64,000 nucleotides of DNA from Pholis gunnellus (taxonomy: Eukaryota; Chordata; Actinopteri; Perciformes; Pholidae): contig OU342807.1 in assembly GCA_910591455.2 (NCBI GenBank), forward strand, positions 16,670,594-16,734,593. Direction: 5' to 3'. Position numbers and translations under genes: made by a program. Below the pieces are notes generated by a model. It worked only from the letters and a program-made list of their open reading frames with translations, was not told the DNA's origin and made no database searches. Positions 1-12,124 of this stretch are shown in pieces (position 1 is the stretch's first letter; the number at the start of each line of letters is the position of its first letter).

Positions 1-2110
1 AACGGGTAAACATTCCTGCTTTTGTAAAAGTCCAGACCATGACAGGATACCACTTAAATGAATACACGCCAACGTTAGATAACAAGTCTACAGCCAAATA
101 GCGCTTCTGTGAGGCTGTATACTTAAAGGGAGAATCCGCCAGCCTTTATGTGGATGTCCACTCAGTCTTGATGGTAAATCTTCCCTTTAAGGCACAGCAG
201 AGCTTTTTAGCTAAATGCCATCGTTGGCATGCTAACATCGTCACAGTGACAATGTTAGCAGGTTGATGTTTATTAGGTAATGTTTGTTGTTAAACATGTT
301 CATCATGTTAGTTTAGAGAGTTAACATGTCATATTTCTTTTATATCAAATTCCATGAGTGCTATTTGCGCTGATGCAACAGTAGCCTGCTGTCTAACAAC
401 AGTCAGTTACTAATACAATGTCTTATATGTGCATAGTTTATAATTTGTTCAATTACTTTAGTGATTAATGTATTTGCAAGTTATGCAATGTGTGTCGATA
501 TTCTTTATTCTCACAACCTTTATCAATCTACAGAATACAGATTTGCCCTTTTAATTGTGACACTAATCTACAGTAAACTTTACTTAAACTAGCTCAACCA
601 GTACGTTGTAATAAGACTCTGTTAAACCACTGCCACACCCCTATGTTATTCTATCACAAGGATGTCTGATTGCACAAATATAACAATGTGCACAGACTCT
701 ATCGTGTTGCAATGTATTATGTGAACGCACCTTTCAGCCATCACTTAGTTGTGCTGGTAGTACAAAGGATTCACATTTAGGAAGTGAGATTGGAACAAAT
801 AATGTTCATCCCTTTGAGTTGCTCTCGTAAATTTACTTAGCTGTAAAAAATATATATAGATTTTTTTTGCTATTCTTCTGTGCGGTATAATACTTGCATG
901 CAAAAAGAAATAGCGCAGGCATCTGCCAATGTAGCAGTGAAACCCTTAATGAAGTGCAGAAGTTGGTGTGTCGGTGTGAAAATGCAGTCTCCAGAGATTA
1001 AATTATCTTCACTCATATATTACTAGGGTTTTAAACTATCTAAATTGGACATTATTTATAGCCGTTTAGCACATGCATGAGATGAGTTTGCAACCTCAAA
1101 ATGAAAAGCAGCAGTGAAAAGAAGCATCTGCTTTGCATTACTCCGGGCTGTAGATGTGAACAGTCTGCAACAGTAACTTGTTAGGTAGAAGTAAAACAAC
1201 TCTTGAGGCAAAATGTTTGAAATAAAACATCCAGAATTCTTATATTTGAAAATAGTCTAAAACTGCAAGGAAAGGTATAAATGCTTGTAAAGACTTGAAT
1301 GAAATACTGTGGTGAAATGGAAAGAAGCAAACAGGGAGGAGCTTGTTCTTGTTTGGGCCTGATGCACATACCAAAGTACAATGCCATGAAAAATAATACG
1401 GTCAAGTATTAACTTCCACCATGGACGTCATTAAAAACGGCTTCTAACGGGCAACCCTGCAGGCTAATGTTGAACAAAACATAAAAGGATGTATAGAGTT
1501 TAAGATTTACTGAAACTATGACTAACAAAAGAAAGAATTCTTAAAATATGATTTTCATGCAACATAACACCGATAGAAAAGACAAAGAGGTGTGTGAGAA
1601 GAGCTGTGCTGGTAGAAAGTCAAAAAACACTGTCATACTGATCCATTTCACTGTTTATAATTACAGTGCTTGTTACCATGATAACATAACAGGTTTGGCA
1701 GTCTTGCTCAACAATCATGGCACAAAGTCAAGTCACTTCAACTTAAGTTGAAACACTGCCAGGTTTGACTGAATAGCTAACCGGAGGCTGACAGTTATGT
1801 GAGTGGCTGTTTTACAAATTGCAGTGTACTTTGTAGCAATAAAAGATAAATGTTCACAAGGATGCCCTGTCTTCATGCTCATTAATGTGGTGCATGGGAA
1901 AAAAGGATGAATGGAAAAATGAAGCCATAGTATAAGGTTTGCAGGTAGCTGTGAGGTTTTATTGAATTCATTCAATTGTGTAACAAAAGGATTAAATTTA
2001 ATCCCCGTTTCTCCTTCTGATGGTCGCACAAAAATGAACCTGAAGTGTGTGTGTGAAAGGTGGGGCAGAGCAACCATTTTAGGTAATGCTCCTCCCTTCA
2101 GTCCTCCCAC
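1..2110. other. Intergenic DNA upstream of keratin A
   Basis: This stretch is AT-rich and holds only short frames without recognisable protein similarity. No tRNA, rRNA or transposon end was recognised. The last few hundred bases are the presumed proximal promoter of the keratin gene that starts at 2202. I see nothing else that I can support. Confidence 0.5.
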
Positions 2111-2119
2111 ACAGTACAG

Positions 2120-2127
2120 TATAAAAA
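2120..2127 (+). promoter_or_regulatory. TATA box of keratin A
   Basis: The motif TATAAAAA lies 82 bases upstream of the ATG at 2202, so transcription would start near 2150 with a 5' UTR of about 50 bases. That is the usual layout of keratin genes, which have strong TATA promoters. The sequence just upstream is rich in C-containing CTCC/CCCAC boxes that could bind KLF/Sp factors (inference). Confidence 0.75.
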
Positions 2128-2201
2128 GGGGAGGAAGGGAGAGCTGTGCATCTTAGTCCATCTCATTCTCTCCCAGGCAGACCTCCTCAGCAGTCTTCAC
2201 A

Positions 2202-4368
2202 ATGTCAAGATCCGTTTTTTCCACCTATAACTCAGGCTCTGGCGGAGGCTTTGGTAGATCGTCTACTAGATCCTCTGGTGGAAGCTTTATTAGAAGCTCG
2301 TCACAACAGCCTTCTTATGCTTCGAGCATGCATGGTGGTGCAGGCAGAACAAAAATCTCTGTTTCCTCTGGTTATGGCAGTGGAAGTAGTTATGGAGGTG
2401 GAGGTGGTTATGGCATGGGAGGTGGTTATGGCATGGGAGGGGCAGGGGGAGGGGGAGGCTTCGGCGGAGGTGGTGGCGGCATGGACCTCCATGTTGGGGC
2501 CAATGAGAAGGCCACCATGCAGAACCTGAACGACCGTCTGTCCACCTACCTGGACAAGGTGCGCAGCCTTGAGAACGCCAACGGTGAGTTGGAGATCAAG
2601 ATCCGCCAGTTCTTGGAGAGCAAGAGCTCCCCCGCTTCTCGTGACTACTCTGCTTACGAGGCCACCATTGCTGACCTGCACGGAAAGGTATGTCACGTGA
2701 CCTCTGAATCCTGAATGAGATACCAAAGCATGCCACACTGTAATTTATCATGAAATGCAACTATTGGCGGCATATGTATGATTATGTAGAGACCGTTACT
2801 ATTTAACATGTGTAATGTTATATAATGTTTACAGAGTCTCGCAGAGACAGTTTGAAGGAAGAATTGCACTAATCATGTCAAATGAAACCTTGCGTTATCA
2901 CACAGATCCAGAATGCCACCTGCACCAATGGAGGCATCTATCTGTCCATTGACAATGCAAAACTGGCAGCAGACGACTTCAGAACCAAGTAAGTATCAGA
3001 TATGAGAGACAGAAAGTGTCTAAAACATAGTAAATTGAAAATCACTCTGAACCAATACATGGAAGATGTATAGACTGATTGCAAATGTCCGATCTCTTGC
3101 TGCCTCACAGGTATGAGAATGAGCTAGCCATGCGTCAATCGGTAGAGGCAGACATCGCCGGTCTCAAGAGACTGTTGGATGAGCTGACACTGGCCAGATC
3201 AGACCTGGAGATGCAGATAGAAGGCCTCAGGGAGGAGCTGATCTTCCTCAGAAAGAACCACGAGGAGGTGGGTAGCAAATGCTTGACAGCAGTCAACTGA
3301 GTTGGTTTGCATTTAATTTGCTGTCTCGAATGTAGAAAAAAAATCTACTCAAACACCTCAGCAAACATCCACCTTTAACAAACTCCTCTTATTTAACAGG
3401 AATTGGCAAGCATGTCAAGCCAGATGGGTGGACAGATCAATGTGGAGGTGGACGCAAAACAACAGCAAAACCTGAGCTCAATTATGGATGAGATGCGTGT
3501 GCAATATGAGGGTGTGGCCAACAAGAACAAAAAAGAGCTTGAAGCCTGGTTTCAAACACAGGTAAGACCAAAACCCTGGTGGTGCTATTAATTGCCTAAG
3601 TAACGTCTCATTGACTGTTTAAACTGACACATATGTAACATATGTATTTATATATGACACTGATGTTCTCCAATGTCTGCTCCAGTCAGAGTCGCTGAAC
3701 AAGGAGGTGGCAGTCAACACAGAAACCCTCCAAACATCCAAGACAGAAATCACTGAGCTCCGTCGTTCACTGCAGGGCCTGGAGATCGAGCTACAGTCCC
3801 AACTTAGCATGGTAATAGACAATGATCTGGGGCAAATCTTGCATACAATTTAATGCAACCACAGTAGTTTTCAGTTTATTCACTCCTTCACTTCTCCATC
3901 TCTCGGTCTCTTAACCTTCCTCCTCCAGAAAGCGTCCCTGGAAGACACTTTAGCTGAGACAGAAAGACGGTATTCCATGCAGCTCCAGAGCCTCCAGATG
4001 CAGGTGACGGGCATGGAGGAACAGCTGACGCAGCTGCGATGTGAAATGGAACGACAGGGCCAAGAATACCAAATGCTGCTCGACATCAAGACACGGCTGG
4101 AGATGGAGATTGCAGAATACAGGAGGCTGCTGGACGGAGAGGGCAGGTAATTTGTCTGCAAAGAACAATTTTGTCCTTTCATTGTCAACTAATAACTAGC
4201 TCTGTAAATTGAGGCAATGTACTGATATTAAATGCAAGAACTGTAATTCTCCGTCTCCACAGTGTCAGCAGTGGAAGCAGTTCAAGGACGTCCTCTAACA
4301 AGATGACAATTGTTACAGAGGAACTGCGGAATGGCGTGGTGGTGTCCTCCTCCAAAAGCTCCACCTAA
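2202..4368 (+). CDS. Type I keratin A (intermediate filament protein), 7 coding exons
   Basis: Acidic (type I) keratin, which pairs with a type II keratin to form cytoplasmic intermediate filaments in epithelia. Exons by splice site and phase: 2202-2687, 2906-2988, 3111-3267, 3400-3561, 3686-3811, 3929-4146, 4263-4368; the joined frame gives 445 residues. Residues 1-97 are a Ser/Gly/Tyr-rich head with [12 protein letters not shown] repeats. The helix initiation motif [16 protein letters not shown] starts near residue 109. Exon 2 ends with the type I signature [14 protein letters not shown]. The rod ends with [10 protein letters not shown], and a short Ser/Thr-rich tail ends KSST. Internal exon lengths 83/157/162/126 match the conserved type I pattern; exon 6 is 218 nt, one codon shorter than in keratins B and C. 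Unlike them it has no microexon, and the tail is one 106-nt exon. The exact orthologue is unclear because fish type I keratins expanded independently, so no symbol is given. Confidence 0.95.
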
Positions 4369-4445
4369 TTTGTCTCCTGTCACCTGACGACCACAAGCAA
4401 CATATTAATTACTCAAGTACTTCCTTCACAGACGCATAAAAATGC

Positions 4446-4451
4446 AATAAA
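4446..4451 (+). terminator. Polyadenylation signal of keratin A
   Basis: AATAAA lies 78 bases after the TAA stop and is followed by a T/GT-rich stretch (TTTGTCTTGTTTGACTT) that suits a downstream cleavage element. The 3' UTR would be about 100 bases. Confidence 0.75.
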
Positions 4452-4469
4452 AGGCTGTGGTTTGCTGAC

Positions 4470-6690
4470 TATTATTTGTCTTGTTTGACTTATTTGTTTC
4501 TTAATTCCAAATAGTCGATAGTGTCATGGTTTTGAGATGAAGCAAAGGTCTTGTGAAATTACATATTTAATTCTTAAAGAGTTACTTTAGGTATTTGAAA
4601 GGTCTAAGATACGATTATTTCGACCAATATGTGTGAAAAACGTGTCCAATGAAAACCCAATAGCTTGAGGTATAGCAGTGTCGGCCATATTATGTCCTGG
4701 ATATAAAAGGATAGAGAAATTCGGGCTGTGATGTCCATCCTGAGGCTAGTTTGGAAATTCTGAGCAAAGAGTATTGACGCCTCCCCCTCACAACAATTTT
4801 AAGTTCAGGACTTTAGCCTCAGAAGCCACACAATGTACAGCCGTACAGTACCAGACGTACAGCTCTACTGCAGACAGGATGCATGCTCCAAAAAAATATA
4901 TTTTTTAAGAGGAACAATAAAGCTACAATGTAGAAATGTATAACCTTAATACCTCACAACAATAGACTGCTGCGTTTTAATAGGAGGTACAATTTAGATT
5001 ACAGACAGAATGTACAGTGTAATACTCTGGGGTTATGGTGTAATCTTTTGTACCAACAGTGTTTCACTACAGCACATACATATGTAGGTACTGAGGAACA
5101 ACATGTGAATGAAATAGGGGGGGTCACAATTTGGGATTTTACAAAGAACGTATACTGTAGTTAAGCCTATTTGAACTATGACCTACTGAGCAATAATTTG
5201 AGAGAATACTTATACCTATTCTAATTGGACTCTATTACAGGGTATAGTATGACCATAAAACTTAGCAAAAATCTGGACGTTTCACTTAATAAATAAAAAA
5301 AAAATGACATGTAAATTGGCACATGCTGTGCAATATTGGTGTTTTACTTTTAATAATATTGCAGATATATATCAGCATTCAAACGCTGTTTTTCTGAAGT
5401 CTCTTTCATGTGTTGTTTTAATCCATAAAACTGCCATCATAGTTAGATAAATTAATTTAATTTTGACTTAAATACAAGGATACTAAACGTTTTAATAAGA
5501 TAATACTTTTTGTTGATTAACATCAATATAATTAAGAACAAACATGTAAGAATATATATGTCAAAGAATCTGTCTGGCATTTCCAAAGCGGAACTATTTT
5601 TGTTGTGTTTAAGTGAGGTCCGGTCATTGTTATGAGTTGCGCTGTTCACCTGCCAGGTGCCACCAACGGTTACATCGGAGCATAATGTTTAAGTCACGTC
5701 GCTGTGTAGTGATGCTCATAAAGATTACATTAAGGGAAGACTCGTGGGGCTGGAATTGACCGGGTTAACGCGGTCAATGAGGTATGCAAAGTTATCTGTA
5801 CGTTTCTACATGATGCTTATAGCGGTTGGATATGCTAACGGTAGCTAGCAGCTAACATGCTAGCGGAGTGGACACACGTTAGCTGCTCTACACACGATTC
5901 AGGAAGTCGCTGCTGGTGACTCAAAGAATTGGGGAGGATAGGAGGAAACCCAGCCCACAGCGCCATGTTGGGCTGCCAAGTTTTCAATTTCGTTTGGAGT
6001 GAGATTTGGTTCCCCCCCCCCCCCCCCCAGGAAATATGTTTAAAATGTTTTCAGCAGCCAGATTCACGATTAAGCATTTATGCATCAAAACCAAGTCAAC
6101 AATCATGGTCAATGATGAATAGCATTGTATATGGTTGATAGGCATACTTGTCAACCTCCAGACATCACAGCCTCATCAATCACCCCGAGTTCACTTAAAA
6201 AGTGTGGAAACATGCTTAAAAGTTTAGCGTCCTGTTAACTGAGCATCTAATTGCCAATCAACAAAATTCCCCTTTTCAGTCAAATGTTAACACTCTGAAT
6301 TATGTTTGGTCTTTTATGAGGCTTTTCTGTCGTTTCTATCGGACAATTTCTAATGTTTGACGAAATGGAAACCTGACACATGCTGATAAAATGTACACAC
6401 GTTTCTTCCAGTGGAACACCGGACCCCCTAAAGGCTCCAAAGTCTATCCACCACAGGCTCTCTCAGTCCTGTGGGATATCCATGATGTGGTCTGTGTGTA
6501 GCCACCATTTAGCTCTGTATTGGACCAGCTACGTGTTGCCTGCTTTTAGCCTAACTGGCGAAATAGCATTGACCTTTGAATTGGCTTTTTTTTTTTTCTG
6601 TTACTCAAACGTTAAGTACACCATTCTCCCTAATTGACTTTCTTTCATTTCAGCTGATATCTCCAAAACAAGGCAACTGACACAAACAGT
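4470..6690. other. Gene-free stretch between convergent keratins, part 1
   Basis: Mostly AT-rich sequence without recognisable coding content. 5640-5940 is noticeably less AT-rich and carries several GCTAGC/GTTAGC motifs that are frequent in fish repeats; it may be an old mobile-element fragment, but no ends were recognised. A 17-base poly-C run is at 6012-6028. No gene is supported. Confidence 0.45.
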
Positions 6691-6694
6691 CTAG

Positions 6695-7310
6695 ATCAGT
6701 GGTCCCCAAACTACGGCCCGCGGGCCGGATGCGGCCCGCCTCCACATTTGGTCCGGCCCCCTGAACAATACCAGAGACGCATTATGATTTTTTTTCAGTC
6801 TGCACAATTAATCGAATTTTAATCAGCCAACCACCAGGGGGCGAACGAGATGAGAGCTGTCATGCGCGCACCCTGTAGAAGTAGAAGAGTAGAAGAAGTA
6901 GAAGAGCCGAGAGACGGGAGCTTGAAGGACGAGTACTTGTGCTTAATTTATTTACACGCCGGCATGTCATGTCTGTCACTACATGGTCGCGCGTTTTCAA
7001 TTCCCCTGCTCTCTGTATCGCGCACGGCGGTGTTCCGCCCCGATCCGCTCGCACGATGCAACGGTCGCTCACCTGCGAGTAATTTGCGAGTAATTTTTAA
7101 GTTAAGCTGTTTTTTATGTATTTTAATGTATTGTGTAATTGTAAATTCAGATGTAGTGCTGTGTAAATGCGAGGATGTGTTTACAAATGTGTTGTTTGAT
7201 CTGCTGTTGTGTTTATTTTTAGATACACGGCACTTAAGACAATTCCAGGATATCAAACAATTGCACCATTTGGAGACTCTGCCAAAATTGTTGACTGTAT
7301 TTTAGCAGGG
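6695..7310 (+). mobile_element. hAT-like element fragment with one recognisable terminal repeat
   Basis: The sequence CAGTGGTCCCCAAACTACGG, followed by GCCCGCGGGCC and GCGGCCCGCC, is typical of the terminal inverted repeat of hAT/Charlie-type DNA transposons found widely in vertebrates. The eight bases before it (GTCTAGAT) would be the target duplication. I found neither the reverse-complement end (AGTTTGGGGACCACTG) nor a second GTCTAGAT downstream, so this looks like a truncated or decayed copy. The right boundary is a guess based on where the CpG-richer sequence gives way to AT-rich DNA. The internal frame 6850-7305 resembles no transposase that I know. Confidence 0.55.
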
Positions 7311-8484
7311 TACAGTTTGACCATAGAATGAATTACCACCTAGTTTGGTGACACTTCAGATAACAGCCTGCAAAACCTGTAGTTGCATTGACTTAAATTG
7401 AATAGTTACTGTGTAATTTAAATGTAACAAGGGGGAACTGTCTAAAGATATTAATATGAATTTCTTTTTGTTTTACTTGCCTAAAAAATGTAGGGACAAA
7501 CTAAACTGCACAGTTAGCTGTCAGAATAGTAAATTAAACATATGCATTGTGATTCATAATTGTGTTTTATCTTTCTATATTTTTATTTATTACCTGGGAT
7601 GAAATTAAGGAGGCCGTGCACAGAGCTGAAAGAAAGTAAAATTGCGTCTTGAAGAGCTGCAATGCTGGTCGTACACAATTACCACGGAGGAAACTTTAAA
7701 TAGTTTAACGTTTCAAAATTATTAACGTGTGGTAACACCGCAAAAACAAGTGAGAGACATCTAGCGTGGGTGAACTCTGTCCGATCAAGGCCATAGATAG
7801 AGCATCCAGTAATGACGTTTGCTGGTGAAGTGAAGGTAAATTTCACCCAGTGCATGCTGGGAAAGGTTCCAGTCCCTCATTAAACTGCTTTAACCAACGT
7901 TTTGGCCCCCAGGAGGCAGAGCTTGTATGAAAAGTTTTGCACATCCTGGCTCCAGAAAAACAAATATTAAACAAACAGTTCAACAATTCCTTATAGAGTT
8001 ACAATTTACCTTTTTTGCACTTTGAGTCCTCTCAATAGTCTGGTCTATGGAGAAAATGCTTTTTTATTCACAAGGGATTAGTTGCACTACTACAGTTGTC
8101 CACTGAGACAAATAAGCAGGAAGGACTTGCCACACCTTACTAAGCTCTCTCAATATTGAGCTTTCATGAGGCTGAGGAACTCTAAAATGAGCAGACACGT
8201 AGTCCTAATACGGTAGTTAGCATGATGTGTTAGCAAACAATACCTTTGCATCCATCAGAATCGGAGCTTATAGACACTATCAATTGGCCTTTTAGCTCTG
8301 GTGGCTAGTTTTGCACTGATACTTCACTGCTGTTAGATATTATGTAACTTCACTGCCGTTTGGTGCTGGTTAGGTAGCATACATTGGGTTTATTAGAGCT
8401 TGGTTACTATCAATACAGCTTGTAGAGAGCTGTGATATGGAGCCTTAAAACAGCCAAAACATTCATTTAATGCTGCTTTAATGT
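7311..8484. other. Gene-free stretch between convergent keratins, part 2
   Basis: AT-rich sequence with no coding content. It includes a near-palindrome (CCCAGTGCATGCTGGG) at 7846-7861 that recurs with one change at 27846-27861. Otherwise nothing was recognised. Confidence 0.4.
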
Positions 8485-8534
8485 GATACAGTTGGTAATA
8501 GCTTGAGTAAGATCAAGCTTTTACCAACTGTATC
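8485..8534. repeat. Near-perfect inverted repeat (22-bp stem, 6-nt loop)
   Basis: The left arm 8485-8506 (begins GATACAGTTGG) and right arm 8513-8534 (ends CCAACTGTATC) are reverse complements at 21 of 22 positions, separated by GTAAGA. The hairpin lies about 107 bases beyond the poly(A) signal of keratin B in the intergenic space between convergent genes. It could be a MITE remnant, a structured RNA or a transcript-end element. The sequence alone does not decide. Confidence 0.8.
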
Positions 8535-8640
8535 TGATTTAGCAAAACATTAATTATTCATCTATGAGGGACAATAATAGAAATGTGGAATACCCGTTCA
8601 TTACAAAACACACAAGAACGTTAAATTCAACTGCACGATC

Positions 8641-8646
8641 TTTATT
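8641..8646 (-). terminator. Polyadenylation signal of keratin B
   Basis: TTTATT on the plus strand is AATAAA on the coding strand, 26 bases after the TGA stop. This implies a very short 3' UTR of roughly 40-50 bases. Confidence 0.65.
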
Positions 8647-8671
8647 GATTTTTGATAATCCGTTCAGTTTA

Positions 8672-11600
8672 TCACTCAATCTCATCCACATCCACATCAA
8701 CGGTCTTGCTGGTCCCGACCACCTTTCCATCCACAACTGTTTCCACCACTGTGATGGTTTTTGTGACAACTGAGGAAAAGAAAAGATACAACAATCATGA
8801 GCAAATCACACCACATTCCTTCAACCCAGTTAAAACTTAAGTAGCATTTTAATGGTAAAATAGAAATTACATGCATGAGAAAAAAAATGCGTACCTTGTC
8901 TTGAACTGGTAATGGAGAGAAAAAGAATGAAGAAAACATTAGTTTAGAACATCTCAACTGTACATTGTCATACAATCAAACTGGAGTGGGATGTTTTTTT
9001 CTATGTAACCTAATCCCCCCCCCCCCCCCCCCCCCACTCCCCCTTCTCTCTCTTCATCAGGTCTCACCTTTCATCCTCCCCATCCAGCAGCCTCCTGTAC
9101 TCTGCGATCTCCATCTCCAGCCGAGTCTTGAGGTCCAGCAGCATGTCGTACTCCTGCTTGTTGTTGGCGATGCTGGCGTGGAGCTGGGACAGCTGAGTCT
9201 CCAGGCTTGTGACCATGTTCTGGAGGCCCGATAGCTGTGCAGCATAACGCGCCTGGGTCTCTGACAGGGTGCCTTCCAGAGACGCTTTCTGTTGTGGTCG
9301 TAGGAAGAAGTTGTTAGGTGCGAGTAGGCAGTCAGTGATTACAATTCAGAGATGTTACTTGATTTACAGGTTACAATTTGCTGCAAGGCTTGTTGGCGTG
9401 AGTGTGCAACCAGCATCTTGTGGCTCTGTGTACTTCGTAATTACCCTTATTCGCTTTGTTGCCGAGAACAAGATGAGAAGACTGTTACCAATCACACGTC
9501 TGTGCACTAAAGATGGAGCATCACCTAGCTACCGGTTAGCTTATAGCTTAGCATTAAGACTGGAATTGGTGAAACGGCTAGCTTATCTCGGTCCAAAAGT
9601 AACAAAATCTGCATGACGGCATCGGTAAAGCTCACACTTTCACGAAATATTGTGTTTGTTGACGTACCATGCTCAAATGGGACTGCAGTTCAATCTGAAG
9701 CCTCTGGAGGGTGCTCTTCAGGTCCTTCATCTCTGTGCGGGATGTCACCAGAATCTCTGTGTGTGTGATCACTTCCTGCTCCACTGATGCCATCTAGGCA
9801 GATCAAAGAAACAACATTCTTTGTTTTACCCAAAAATTATAGTAGATTACTGCCACGCAATTAAGCTAGTTAACCTCAATTTAACTCTTTAAAGGTTACT
9901 GCAGTGGCTGTATTCTGAGCAGTTGTGACTTTTCACCTTGGTCTGGTACCACGCCTCAAGTTCCTTGCGATTCTTGGTGATCGCGCTCTCATAGTGTTCC
10001 CTGATCTCTGACATAACATTGTTCAGGTCTGGAGAGGGAGAAGCATCCACGGCCACATTGACCTGTCCGCCCATCTGACTCCTCAGCAGAATCAGCTCCT
10101 GTAGGGGTCAAAGGACAGTCAGCTGGTGTAAAAACTCAAATGAGTGAATTTGTTTTTTTATTATGGCAACAGGAGCATCCAATCAATTTCTTTTGTGAGC
10201 TGTTGATCTAAGTGTGAGAGACCAACAGTAGCAATGAGCTCATGGAGGGAGAGAAGAATGCAAGGAAGTGTGTGAAGGGAAGAGGCCAGCGCTGGGAAAA
10301 GAAAGACCTGTTTATAAAAACAATAATAAAACATGGAATTTCCTTTGTGTTATCAAAGGTAACACAGAGGTCATGTGTGCAGAGCTTTGCTCAGACCACA
10401 GTAGATGGCTATGATAAATGGTTGCAACTTTGTCTCACAGTGAATAGCTGCTGAAAAGATGGATGATGATGATAATCAATCACCATTGTAGTAGCACACT
10501 TTCAGGTTATGTACATACAGAGTGGGTGTTGGCCTGTGTGCAGGAATCTATCAGGGGTGTGGACTCATCAGTTTTGCTGCATGTGAAACTGTCATCAACA
10601 AACCTTGGATTGGTTAAAACCAACCACAGCTCCATCGTCTGTGCACTCTCACCTCTTCGTGATTCCTCTTGAGCATGATGATCTCGTCCTTCAGGGCCTC
10701 GTACTGGCTCTCCAGGTCCATTTTGGCCAGGTTCATCTCATCCAGCACCCTCTTCAGTCCAGCGATGTCTGCCTCCACAGCCATCCTCATGGCCAGCTCG
10801 TTCTCATACCTGAGAGGGGTGGGGTGGGGGGGGGGGGGGAGCACACAGAAGCACGAGCAAACCGGTCAGATGGGATTTAGAGGGTCGTTAAGATTAGAAG
10901 TTGTCAGTGAGACTTCAGTTCACGCTTCGATGTGATGTGGCGTTGCAGAGAAGGAAAGGGGAATACACTCACTTCATCTTGAAATCATCAGCAGCCAGTT
11001 TTGCGTTGTCAATGTCCAGGACTGTCTTGGCATTGAGCCTAGAGGCAATACGAATCTGAGGAAAACAAAAAACAGGGAAACGAGTCAGAAAAGGTACAGC
11101 TGAGCTCCTGTCTCATACAGATTTACAACAGTACAGTCTGTGATCCAATTTAAAAGATAAGAGTTTCAGAAAGATACCTGATGTACTATTTTATCCATTG
11201 GTTGATATTCAATGTTTACACTTTTTGGTAAAGGACCCTTGAACATTTGGTTCTTAAAGAATTGGAATGTAGCAGTGCATATGATGCAACAGTTAAATAT
11301 CAACATTAAATAAAAACAGATAAACTATTTTTAAGCTTAAATTAAGCCTGTGCAAAATGTATGTACTGTACAATATTGGCTCATAATATCAACTATCTGA
11401 TATTTCAGTTGGACTCTGCAATAAACCTGCACTGCCTCCCGTTGTAAGTATGAAAGTTAACAGTGTACTGGTAATTGGTTTTAGCATAATAGTGTAAACA
11501 GCTTCCTGATAAGATGGTCCACTTCTACCTAACGCTAATGATCACTTCTACACTCTGCTAATGATAGGTTTCCTGGTTCTCTAACTCAAATGTCAGCTGT

Positions 11601-12038
11601 CTCAACCCCACATACAGTACATACCAACACACTCCCCTCAGAAAGATGAGAAGAGGAAGTTAACAGAAAACACACACATATCTGTCTACTACTTCTTACC
11701 TTGTCCTTCAGGTCTTCGATGATGGCGAAGTAGCTGGTGTAGTCGTGGCAGATGACTGTTTTGTTCTGGTACCAATCTCTGATCTGCTGTTCCAGGCGGT
11801 TGTTCTCCTTCTCCAGGGTGCGCACCTTGTCCAGGTAGGAGGCCAGACGGTCGTTCAGGTTCTGCATGGTGGCCTTCTCGTTGGCCCCCACGTGGAGGTC
11901 CAGGCCATCGGCCAGGTTGAAGCCTCCGGAGGATGATCCGTAGTTCTGCTGGGATGAGGAGATGCGGGTGCCGCGGCCGCCTGCTCCTCCGTAGACACTC
12001 ATGGTCCTCTGGCCGTAGGATCTGCTGCTCAAAGACAT
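8672..12038 (-). CDS. Type I keratin B, 8 coding exons
   Basis: Type I keratin on the minus strand. Exons in transcript order: 12038-11700, 11055-10973, 10809-10653, 10098-9937, 9793-9668, 9288-9068, 8905-8895, 8769-8672; together 398 residues. The head is short (about 53 residues, [10 protein letters not shown]..., with a [13 protein letters not shown] stretch). The rod starts with [16 protein letters not shown] near residue 61 and contains [15 protein letters not shown] at the exon 2/3 junction. The rod ends with [14 protein letters not shown]. Exon 7 is a microexon of only 11 nt (encoding part of SSRQ); it keeps the frame into a Val/Thr-rich tail ([19 protein letters not shown]) ending in acidic DVDVDEIE. 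Short head and VVDGKVV tail recall simple-epithelial K18-like or K13-like fish keratins, but orthology is uncertain. It converges with keratin A and diverges from keratin C. Confidence 0.94.
9015..9035 (+). repeat. Poly-C run (poly-G in the keratin B transcript)
   Basis: A run of 21 C starts about 30 bases downstream, in transcript direction, of the donor site of keratin B exon 6, so the pre-mRNA carries a long G-run close to the splice site. Confidence 0.95.
9433..9620 (+). mobile_element. Short interspersed fish repeat copy inside keratin B intron 5
   Basis: The sequence (GCCGAGAACAAGATGAGAAG ... GGTTAGCTTATAGCTTAGCA ... AAGACTGGAA ... GGCTAGC) matches the layout of a repeat whose other copies here are at about 19198-19610 and 26876-27030 (shared elements: AGATGAGAA, GCTTAGCTTAGC-like tract, AAGACTGGAA). 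I recognise this as a common non-autonomous repeat of percomorph genomes. Boundaries are approximate. Confidence 0.55.
10826..10839 (+). repeat. Poly-G run next to keratin B exon 3 acceptor
   Basis: 14 G in a row, preceded by GGGGTGGGGT. In the keratin B transcript it is a C-run that forms the polypyrimidine tract of exon 3 (acceptor just before 10809). Confidence 0.95.
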
Positions 12039-12124
12039 GCTGGGAGAGATCTGGATCTGGATCAGGATCAGGTAGAATCACTGGAGTTGATCTGCAGTTG
12101 AAAGCATCACCTTGGTCTCCTTGG

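Noticed and set aside
1733..2110. 125-codon minus-strand frame upstream of keratin A
   Set aside because: It covers the keratin promoter region, has no known similarity, and is probably chance.
6850..7305. 151-codon frame inside the hAT-like fragment as a transposase remnant
   Set aside because: No transposase motif (DDE, BED finger or hAT dimerisation region) is visible.
8485..8534. Calling the hairpin a microRNA gene
   Set aside because: A 22-bp stem with a 6-nt loop and little flanking pairing is too short for a normal precursor; reported as an inverted repeat instead.
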